A stretch of 5,533 nucleotides of DNA, taken from NCBI GenBank assembly GCA_904502265.1, contig CAJGDT010000116.1, forward strand, positions 1 through 5,533, given 5' to 3'. This document shows positions 1-5,043 of the stretch, one piece after another (positions within the stretch are counted from its first letter, which is position 1; every line of letters begins with the position of its first letter). The position numbers and the translations under genes are program-made. The notes beneath the pieces are model-generated. The model ran no database searches. It saw only the letters and a program-made list of their open reading frames with translations, and was not told the origin of the DNA. This stretch comes from an uncultured Barnesiella sp. (GTDB taxonomy: Bacteria; Bacteroidota; Bacteroidia; Bacteroidales; Barnesiellaceae_A).

Positions 1-626
1 CCTTTGATCTTTTCGGGTTGGAATGTAGCCGATACACCATTGGGCTTAGTAAGTTGCAACTTCAAGGTGATGTCGCCGGGACGCAAATATGCATCGCGAG
101 TTTCAGTTTGTGTAATGATGATATTGCGACCTTCCGATGAACTTACTGTTGCTTCATATTCAGAAAAGTAGTCCTTAAAGGCATCGGTGTAGTTGATTGT
201 AAACTTAACATGTCCCAAAGAACATAATACATCAACAGAACTTGTTTCGTGGTCGCGAATCGTAAATTTTGACTCGCCCACAAAGTATGGTGTCAAGAAG
301 CCTTCATCTTCGAGTGAACCATACTCGGCCTTAAGTACATAGTTGCCTATGTCATAGGTCTCATCAGGGTTGATGTTGTTAATACTACTCCATTTTCGGC
401 TGTAATTGCCGTCCTCACTTTTTAGTGTGAGCTGGAAGTCTTCTGCGCTGGGATTTACGGATTCTTCCGTTGTGCTTCTCAATACAGGTATAACCTCAGT
501 GTTGGTCGATAGCGAAACGTTAAAGCTACCTTTACCATTGGTTGGACTGTATGACTCAGTGTTGCATGAGCCAAGTAAAGAAAGCATTCCCGCGAATAAA
601 AAAATTCCTAAATTCCTTTTAATCAT
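1..626 (-). CDS. DUF4493-type lipoprotein, N-terminal 208 residues (3' end outside window)
   Basis: This open frame starts at the ATG at 626-624 and stays open for 208 codons to the left edge, so the C-terminus is missing. The N-terminus is a lipoprotein signal: Met-Ile-Lys-Arg-Asn, a hydrophobic stretch, then lipobox Leu-Gly-Ser-Cys with Cys at residue 21. The mature part follows the DUF4493 pattern as I recall it: an early GSFNVSLSTNTEV strand, then YDIGNYVLKAEYG, DEGFLTPYFVGESKFTI, and a VKFTINYTDAFKDYFSEYE segment ending near AYLRPGDITLKL. DUF4493 proteins are Bacteroidales envelope lipoproteins of unknown function, often with further domains downstream. After Cys21 comes Asn-Thr-Glu-Ser, which is not a strong Bacteroidetes surface-export signal, so surface display is uncertain. 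The gene is transcribed divergently from the membrane-protein gene at 879, with a good promoter 48 bp upstream. Reading frame and lipobox are seen directly; family assignment is from memory of the family pattern. Confidence 0.82.
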   Translation of the reverse strand, partial: MIKRNLGIFLFAGMLSLLGSCNTESYSPTNGKGSFNVSLSTNTEVIPVLRSTTEESVNPSAEDFQLTLKSEDGNYSRKWSSINNINPDETYDIGNYVLKAEYGSLEDEGFLTPYFVGESKFTIRDHETSSVDVLCSLGHVKFTINYTDAFKDYFSEYEATVSSSEGRNIIITQTETRDAYLRPGDITLKLQLTKPNGVSATFQPEKIK

Positions 627-673
627 AAGATTAGATTTTTTTAAAACGTTCAAGTTTGCTATAAAATATTCTG

Positions 674-705
674 CAAAGATACTAAAAATATATATAATAA
701 TGAAA
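674..705 (-). promoter_or_regulatory. Candidate Bacteroidetes promoter for the DUF4493 gene
   Basis: Read on the minus strand, TATCTTTG (681-674) matches the Bacteroidetes -7 consensus TAnnTTTG exactly. A TTTC at 705-702 sits 20 bp upstream, one base off the TTTG -33 element. Transcription would begin around 667-670, giving a leader of roughly 42 bases before the ATG at 626. Two AT palindromes overlap or adjoin the -33 box. Confidence 0.62.
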
Positions 706-719
706 TTATTATGCATAAT
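696..719. repeat. Two overlapping AT-rich palindromes (possible operator)
   Basis: Positions 696-710 read AATAAT-GAA-ATTATT (6-bp arms), and 708-719 read ATTATGCATAAT, a perfect 12-bp palindrome. The first covers the -33 box of the minus-strand promoter; the second lies immediately upstream of it. This is where a repressor or activator could bind, but the DNA is so AT-rich that chance palindromes are common. No specific regulator is recognised. Confidence 0.4.
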
Positions 720-722
720 GCC

Positions 723-745
723 TATGTAAAGATATGTAAAGATAT
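723..745. repeat. 10-bp tandem repeat, 2.3 copies
   Basis: TATGTAAAGA occurs at 723-732 and again at 733-742, followed by TAT, with no mismatch between copies. The period is close to one DNA helical turn. On the minus strand each copy junction reads TATCTTTA, one base off the -7 consensus. It lies between the two divergent promoters. Confidence 0.7.
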
Positions 746-779
746 CTCATAAGACATATGGACAACACTGTATATGCTA

Positions 780-809
780 TTGTCTATTAACGAAAAACAG
801 CTAACTTTG
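780..809 (+). promoter_or_regulatory. Candidate Bacteroidetes promoter for the 879-2297 gene
   Basis: TTG at 780-782 and TAACTTTG at 802-809 are separated by 19 bp, a near-perfect match to the Bacteroidetes -33/-7 arrangement. Transcription would start near 815, giving a leader of about 65 bases with no Shine-Dalgarno sequence, normal for this phylum. It is one of the two best-spaced promoters in the window. Confidence 0.7.
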
Positions 810-878
810 TAGCTCATTTGTCTGTCAGTCGTAGTTGTATATTGATAAAGATAACCCCCAAAAAGTGCGAGTAAAACA

Positions 879-2297
879 ATGAAATCAGCTCTTAAAATAG
901 GTGTAATTGATATTATTGTCGCTGTAGTAGCAGTGTCGATAGTATTGTTATCGATGTTGCCTATAAGCAGAGCTATTGTAATACTACCTGTTTTAGTTGC
1001 GGCTTACATTCTTCCATGTATTGTGTATCGTCGCATGTCTTGCTATAGCGCAATAGGGCAGCTCTCGTTAAGTATAGCATTTGTTATGATGGCGTTTTTC
1101 TTTATACTTAACCTATGGCAATCGACTGTAGAACTTGGTAGTGCCGATGCGCCATTCCTACTGCATGATGCATATTCGTTTCATCGTCTGGCTCAAGATA
1201 TTGCACATGATACTGTAAGTGTATATTCGCCTATAGTTCCATATTGGGGTTATCCCTATTTTCTCTCTTTGTGGATGAAATTGGGTGTAAACGATATTGC
1301 ATTCCCCATTATTGCCAATATTTTTGCTTTACTTGTAGCTTTGTTGCTTGTAGGTCAATGTGTGGAGTTTGTTGTGGGAAATACTACTTATACTGTGCGT
1401 ATGGCCGGTTATGCAATGATGCTTACTGCTATGGTGCCAGGTGTGATGGCTACTGCTACACAATTGTCAAAAGAGCCTTTTGTTATCGTGTCATTGCTGC
1501 TCTGTATTAACGCATTATATGCTATTAAACAGCGCCATCGGATGGTTATGTATGTTGCGATGCTACTTATTGGGCTGATTGTGTTGTCATTGTGCAGGCC
1601 TACATATTTATATATTTTGCTCATATATGTATTAGCTATATGGTTGTATAAGTTTAAGAAAGCCGATATTGCCCCCTTTGTTCTATTAATTCTATCGGTG
1701 ATAATAGCTCTGTATGTAGGATTACAAAACAGTTGGTGGGGCGATGCCCAATTTGTAAGTGGATATATGGCACGAGAGGGACATGCAAGCTTCTCGTATG
1801 GCGAGAGTCAGAAACCTTTTCTTCAACTTATAGGTGAGTATAACGAATATACCAATATAGCCAAAATACTCATATTGCCTGTTACTGTAGCAGTGCAATT
1901 TATGATACCCTTTCCATTTGAGACTGTTCCGGATTTCTTCGGAATGCCATTGTCCAATGCCTATCATCGCATGAGTTACTTATGGTATTTGTCAGCACTT
2001 CCTATGTTGCTGTTCTTTATATTGCATCTATTGCGAACAGGGGGTATCCGATTAAATTTGATTGCATTCGCATCGGCTGTTGCCTATTGTGTACCGGCTC
2101 TCATAACCGGAGGCGTGGTGTCTCGATATGCCTTCTGTTTTGTTCCTTTACTCTCTGTAGCAGGAGCTTATGTGCTGGCTCATCTTGCTGCTTACGATAG
2201 GAAACAAAAGCACATTGTCTATATATTTTCGGTCGTTTATATTCTTCTTATTTCTATAGCTTTGTATATAGGAGCTCACCCCTCTATAATCTTGTAG
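879..2297 (+). CDS. Polytopic membrane protein, probable GT-C-like glycosyltransferase or glycan-assembly enzyme
   Basis: The 472-residue protein is almost entirely hydrophobic, with about 14 predicted helices (roughly residues 8-28, 32-50, 60-80, 139-160, 172-190, 199-218, 222-238, 241-257, 264-281, 327-346, 367-386, 391-411, 417-438, 445-466). Two long hydrophilic loops lie at about 81-138 and 282-326. The first contains His-Asp97-Ala-Tyr-Ser-Phe-His and a Pro-Tyr-Trp-Gly-Tyr-Pro segment (121-126). These resemble the acidic first-loop motif and pre-helix prolines of GT-C enzymes, which use polyprenyl-phosphate sugars outside the membrane. The segment LSKEPF (196-201) and a late SRYAF...P (415-423) also fit GT-C and O-antigen-polymerase-like proteins. 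I cannot distinguish a GT-C transferase from a Wzy-type polymerase. The GT4 gene follows on the same strand after a 95-bp gap, which supports a glycan role. The ATG at 879 precedes the first helix directly. Being a real membrane-protein gene is near certain; the enzyme class is inference. Confidence 0.9.
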   Translation: MKSALKIGVIDIIVAVVAVSIVLLSMLPISRAIVILPVLVAAYILPCIVYRRMSCYSAIGQLSLSIAFVMMAFFFILNLWQSTVELGSADAPFLLHDAYSFHRLAQDIAHDTVSVYSPIVPYWGYPYFLSLWMKLGVNDIAFPIIANIFALLVALLLVGQCVEFVVGNTTYTVRMAGYAMMLTAMVPGVMATATQLSKEPFVIVSLLLCINALYAIKQRHRMVMYVAMLLIGLIVLSLCRPTYLYILLIYVLAIWLYKFKKADIAPFVLLILSVIIALYVGLQNSWWGDAQFVSGYMAREGHASFSYGESQKPFLQLIGEYNEYTNIAKILILPVTVAVQFMIPFPFETVPDFFGMPLSNAYHRMSYLWYLSALPMLLFFILHLLRTGGIRLNLIAFASAVAYCVPALITGGVVSRYAFCFVPLLSVAGAYVLAHLAAYDRKQKHIVYIFSVVYILLISIALYIGAHPSIIL

Positions 2298-2342
2298 TAT
2301 GATAAGATAGTTTCTACATCTTTTATTATTGAGTGGTTACTT

Positions 2343-2373
2343 TTGTTATTTTGTAATACTTTGCTTACCTTTG
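2343..2373 (+). promoter_or_regulatory. Candidate promoter for the GT4 gene, very short leader
   Basis: TTG at 2343-2345 and TACCTTTG at 2366-2373, separated by 20 bp, match the Bacteroidetes -33/-7 pattern. Transcription would begin around 2379-2381, only about 12-14 bases before the ATG at 2393. The GT4 gene may therefore be expressed both by read-through from 879 and from this internal promoter. Confidence 0.55.
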
Positions 2374-2392
2374 CAATAATAGAGCCTATGTA

Positions 2393-3514
2393 ATGAAAAA
2401 GATTCTGATTGTAACATCGTCGTTTCAATTTGTCCGAACGTTTCTTATTCCTCATATAGAATATATGGTGAGAAATGGTTGGATTGTTGATGTTGCATCG
2501 GATTATGATGGAATACCTATACCACATGTCAATAAGCTGATAAATATACCTGTTAAGCGCACCCCGTTTCACACTTCCAATGTTGTTGCCATCAAGTGTT
2601 TGGCTCAGCATCTTGCAAATGAGAAGTATGATATAATCAATTGTCATACACCTATTGGAGCAATGATAGCGCGATGTGCATCGCATAAGGCTCGACGCAA
2701 TGGTACGCGACTTGTATATATGGCTCATGGCTTCCATTTTTATAAAGGAGCACCGTTGCTCAATTGGCTTGTTTACTACACAGCCGAGAAGTGTATGGCT
2801 CGATATACCGATGCTCTCATTACCATCAATAGTGAAGATAGCAAGAATGCCCGCAACTTATTGAGTGAGATACCCTATCAATACTATTTGCATGGTATAG
2901 GATATGATACAAAGCATATAAGAGCGTGTGATAATGCTGATGCGAAGCGATTGCGCGAACAGTATGATCTGCGCGAAGACGATTTTGTGCTGTTGTACAT
3001 AGCTCGTTATGTTCGTCATAAAAATCACAGTTTTCTTATCAAAGCTTTTGCCGAACTTAAGCAACATATACCTAATGCCAAGTTGTTGTTGCTTGGCCAA
3101 GGGGAGTGTATGCATGCTTGTCGTTGCCTGGCACTTAAGTTGGGGGTAGATGAGTCGGTTATTTTTGCCGGCTATAAGGACAATGTGTCCGATTATCTGC
3201 GTTTAGCCCATGTAGGTGTTTCTGTAAGTATGATGGAGGGATTGCCTATAGGAGTGCTTGAAGAAATGCTTGTGGGATTGCCTGTAGTAGTCAGTGACAT
3301 AAGAGGTCACAGAGATCTTATTGATGATGGTCAAAACGGATTGTTATATACTCCTGATGATAAGGCAGATTTGCTAAAGAAACTCATGTATTTATATGAG
3401 CATCCTGAGGAGAGAAAGCATATGGGGGCAATGGCACAAAAGAATATGTTGAAATTCTCGGCAGATAATATTGCGCCACAGTTGGTAGAAATATTCGAAG
3501 AAGTGTTGTCTTAA
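2393..3514 (+). CDS. Glycosyltransferase family 4 (GT-B fold), capsule/exopolysaccharide EpsD/CapM-like
   Basis: The 373-residue protein has the normal length and layout of a GT-B, retaining family 4 glycosyltransferase, which transfers a nucleotide-activated sugar to a lipid-linked glycan on the cytoplasmic face. The N-terminal acceptor domain starts MKKILIVTSS and carries the signature of the bacterial exopolysaccharide subgroup: YDIINCHTPIGA (79-90), AHGFHFYKGAPLLNW (111-125) and DALITINSED (140-149). The C-terminal donor domain has ARYVRHKNH (204-212), the LLLLGQGE strand-turn (231-238) and the EGLPIGVLEE motif (282-291), whose Glu282 and Glu290 form the E-x7-E donor-site pair. A CxxxCxC cluster (239-245) follows GQGE and is unusual. 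The ATG at 2393 is right because the first beta strand begins at residue 3. It lies 95 bp after the membrane-protein gene and is followed by a hairpin. The sugar donor and acceptor cannot be read from sequence. Confidence 0.95.
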   Translation: MKKILIVTSSFQFVRTFLIPHIEYMVRNGWIVDVASDYDGIPIPHVNKLINIPVKRTPFHTSNVVAIKCLAQHLANEKYDIINCHTPIGAMIARCASHKARRNGTRLVYMAHGFHFYKGAPLLNWLVYYTAEKCMARYTDALITINSEDSKNARNLLSEIPYQYYLHGIGYDTKHIRACDNADAKRLREQYDLREDDFVLLYIARYVRHKNHSFLIKAFAELKQHIPNAKLLLLGQGECMHACRCLALKLGVDESVIFAGYKDNVSDYLRLAHVGVSVSMMEGLPIGVLEEMLVGLPVVVSDIRGHRDLIDDGQNGLLYTPDDKADLLKKLMYLYEHPEERKHMGAMAQKNMLKFSADNIAPQLVEIFEEVLS

Positions 3515-3534
3515 ACAGTATATATAAGAATAGT

Positions 3535-3564
3535 GATACCCCGAGTCGAAAGGCTCGGGGTATC
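3535..3564 (+). terminator. GAAA-capped hairpin after the GT4 gene, likely terminator
   Basis: GATACCCCGAG (3535-3545) pairs perfectly with CTCGGGGTATC (3554-3564). One G-U and one C-G pair extend the stem to a GAAA tetraloop at 3548-3551, about 13 pairs in all. It begins 20 bases after the GT4 stop codon. No T-run follows, so it could be an mRNA 3'-end stabiliser or processing structure rather than a classical intrinsic terminator. Confidence 0.65.
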
Positions 3565-3573
3565 GTATTAAGT

Positions 3574-3665
3574 TGAGAAGCGAAAAGCTGTCATTCAACA
3601 CGACAATCGGCTGCTCCTCCAAAACCCGATTGACCAAGTGAGTCTCTACACTATTGCGCTTCTCA
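3574..3665. other. Intergenic inverted-repeat region, possible structured RNA
   Basis: TGAGAAGCG (3574-3582) and CGCTTCTCA (3657-3665) are perfect 9-bp complements enclosing 74 bases. Inside, CAATCGG (3604-3610) pairs with CCGATTG (3626-3632), and AGTG (3637-3640) pairs with CACT (3649-3652), so a three-way-junction fold is possible on either strand. Both strands stay open in one frame here, but neither shows an ATG start or recognisable protein. The stretch looks less AT-rich than the DNA after it. From about 3670 to 3760 I see nothing further. This is a structural suggestion only; no known RNA family is recognised. Confidence 0.3.
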
Positions 3666-3770
3666 TTTATATAACCATTGTATAGGCATAAAGTTCACGC
3701 TTGGATAATATTTTTTGAAAAATAATAGATGAATAAAGGCAAGTGCTGAGAAATTGTGCAAAAAAATACT

Positions 3771-3778
3771 TAAGTTTG
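3771..3778 (+). promoter_or_regulatory. Candidate -7 element for the DUF4923 gene
   Basis: TAAGTTTG matches TAnnTTTG and would place the transcription start near 3785, about 28 bases before the ATG at 3813. The only TTG nearby (3754-3756) is just 14 bp upstream, too close for a normal -33 element, and a run of seven A (3760-3766) lies in the spacer. The promoter may need an activator or use a degenerate -33. Confidence 0.5.
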
Positions 3779-3812
3779 CATCAGGAAAATATAAAAATCA
3801 ATACACTATCTT

Positions 3813-4967
3813 ATGAAACAATTATTCGCAAACATGGCATTATCGGTATGTGTGGCGCTTGGTGCTACAAACATGGCCTATGCTCAATCATTATCGGATT
3901 TAGGAAGACTGCTTGATGGAGGTAAGAAAGAACAAACAGCATCAAGCGAGGATAAAGCCCAAGCAGAGAAAAACTCAACTACTACAAGTGGTAACAGCAC
4001 ATCGGGTTTGGGAGATTTGTTTAATGCATTGAGTGGTGGAAAGAGTGGTCAGTCAACAACTACAACTCCGGCAACCGACACCAAAACAGAGAATGGCTCT
4101 ACAACTACAGGTAGTAGCACTACATCGGGTTTGGGAGATTTATTTAATGCATTAAGTGGTGGAAAAAGTGGTCAGTCAACAACTACAACTCCGGCAACAG
4201 ATGCCAAAACCGAGAATGGCTCTACAACTACAGGTAGTAGCGCTACATCGGGCTTAGGAGATTTATTCAATGCACTGAATGGCGGAAAAGGTGGTCAAAC
4301 TACAACTACCGCTACTCAAACTGATAAAGGTACAACAACTACCGGTGGTAGCAGTACATCGGGTATCGGTGACATACTCAATGCCCTTTCAGGTGGTTCT
4401 TCATCGAATGGTTCTTCATCAAATGGTGATGTAATGTCTACCCTTGGCGATATATTGGGAAATGTAATAGCATCAAACACAGAATTAACTGTAGAGAGCT
4501 TAGAGGGTGCATGGGTTTATGTAGCTCCTGCATGTAAATTTAAATCGGAGGATTTATTGAAATCGGCAGGTGGAGATGTTGTAGCATCACAAATTTCTAA
4601 AGAGTTGGCACCTACATATACCAAGTTGGGCTTTACCTCTGAGGCCTTTGGCTTTAATTTTGAAAATGATGGTGAGTTTATCATGACTTACGGCAAGTTG
4701 CCCTTGCCCGGTGAGGCTACAAAGAGCGAAGAGAAAGGTTTCTTTAACCTTGAATTTGTAAAACTTGGAACAATATCGATAGTTACTACACCTGCTTACT
4801 TTGAGGTTGTTGGTGATAAGATGGTCGTATTGTTCGAGGCTGATAAGTTTATCAATATGTTCCGTTCGGTAGTAAATACCTTGGGTATTACAACACTCAA
4901 TACCGTGTTTGAACTGGTCGATAGCTATGACGGAGTGCTTATCGGATTTGAGCTAAACAAACAGTAA
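3813..4967 (+). CDS. Secreted DUF4923 (lipocalin-like) protein with expanded Thr/Ser/Gly repeat linker
   Basis: The 384-residue product starts with a classical signal peptide, with likely cleavage after Ala-Tyr-Ala24 before Gln25; there is no lipobox, so a soluble periplasmic or secreted protein is expected. Residues 26-38 (SLSDLGRLLDGGK) resemble the short leader of DUF4923 proteins. Residues 63-205 are a low-complexity region built from repeats that each open with a TSGLGDLFNAL-type block and continue with a Thr/Ser/Gly-rich tail. From about residue 208 the conserved domain begins: SLEGAWVYVAPACKF (229-243), LLKSAGGDVVA (248-258), KLGF (271-274), FNFENDGEF (281-289), VVLFEADKF (338-346) and YDGVLIGFEL (372-381), the pattern I associate with DUF4923. 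That family is common in Bacteroidales, usually near 200 residues, and has no known function. The extra length is all in the repeat region. The gene has its own -7 element and ends at a shared bidirectional terminator. Domain call is from memory of the family. Confidence 0.93.
   Translation: MKQLFANMALSVCVALGATNMAYAQSLSDLGRLLDGGKKEQTASSEDKAQAEKNSTTTSGNSTSGLGDLFNALSGGKSGQSTTTTPATDTKTENGSTTTGSSTTSGLGDLFNALSGGKSGQSTTTTPATDAKTENGSTTTGSSATSGLGDLFNALNGGKGGQTTTTATQTDKGTTTTGGSSTSGIGDILNALSGGSSSNGSSSNGDVMSTLGDILGNVIASNTELTVESLEGAWVYVAPACKFKSEDLLKSAGGDVVASQISKELAPTYTKLGFTSEAFGFNFENDGEFIMTYGKLPLPGEATKSEEKGFFNLEFVKLGTISIVTTPAYFEVVGDKMVVLFEADKFINMFRSVVNTLGITTLNTVFELVDSYDGVLIGFELNKQ
3999..4427 (+). repeat. 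In-frame tandem repeats in the DUF4923 gene (period 123, 123, 111 bp)
   Basis: Copies begin at 3999, 4122, 4245 and 4356 (residues 63, 104, 145, 182), each opening with TSGLGDLFNAL or TSGIGDILNAL and continuing through a Gly/Thr/Ser-rich tail. Copies 1 and 2 are 123 bp each and differ at eight positions by my hand alignment, six of them synonymous. Copy 3 is 111 bp and more diverged; copy 4 is short and passes into a Gly-Ser-Asn tract. A weaker related block, STLGDILGNVI, follows at residues 209-219, and the mature N-terminus (SDLGRLLDGGK) looks like an ancestral unit. Confidence 0.9.
4395..4427 (+). repeat. 15-bp microrepeat inside repeat copy 4
   Basis: GGTTCTTCATCGAAT (4395-4409) is followed by the same 15 bases with one synonymous change (4410-4424) and a third GGT, encoding Gly-Ser-Ser-Ser-Asn twice. 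The length is a multiple of three, so gain or loss of a unit would keep the frame. It forms a flexible spacer before the conserved C-terminal domain. Confidence 0.8.
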
Positions 4968-4985
4968 ATACATTACATACAAAAT

Positions 4986-5022
4986 AATAAGTGCCGGCAA
5001 GTTAAACTTGTCGGCACTTATT
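4986..5022. terminator. Bidirectional intrinsic terminator between convergent genes
   Basis: A 16-pair stem (4986-5001 with 5007-5022, one G-U pair) closes on a five-base loop. The GC-rich core, GTGCCGGC paired with the matching GTCGGCAC, is flanked by A/T pairs that supply a TTATT tail on the plus strand and a stronger TTATTATTTT tail on the minus strand. It lies between the DUF4923 stop at 4967 and the minus-strand peptidase stop at 5044, so it can end both transcripts. Confidence 0.88.
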
Positions 5023-5043
5023 GTATAATGTTACGATGTATTA

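Noticed and set aside
406..729. Plus-strand 107-codon frame across the DUF4493 gene.
   Set aside because: It lies antisense to a gene with a clear lipobox, family pattern and promoter; the translation is Ser/Leu-rich shadow sequence ending in AT-rich intergenic DNA.
627..878. Invertible (phase-variable) promoter between the divergent genes, as seen at Bacteroides surface-glycan loci.
   Set aside because: No pair of long inverted repeats flanks either promoter, and no invertase gene is in the window.
2276..2737. Minus-strand 153-codon frame over the GT4 start.
   Set aside because: It is antisense to the conserved N-terminal half of the GT4 enzyme and spans its promoter; its composition is typical of a shadow frame.
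3392..3690. Minus-strand open frame of about 100 codons overlapping the GT4 3' end and the intergenic region (contains VNRVLEEQPIVVLND).
   Set aside because: It has only a TTG start, reads straight through the perfect hairpin at 3535-3564, overlaps the well-supported GT4 gene, and matches no family I know. An old gene remnant cannot be excluded but is not supported.
3573..3690. Plus-strand open frame in the intergenic region (reads VEKRKAVIQHDNRLL...).
   Set aside because: It follows an in-frame stop with no ATG, GTG or TTG start at its beginning, is under 40 codons, and has no recognisable motif.
3760..3766. A7 tract in the DUF4923 promoter spacer as a slippage-type switch.
   Set aside because: Seven A is short, the region is A-rich generally, and the -33 element it would be spaced from is not convincing.
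3999..4355. Regularly spaced repeats that could suggest a CRISPR array.
   Set aside because: The period is 123 bp with whole units conserved, all within one reading frame; there are no unique spacers, and the repeats encode a protein linker.
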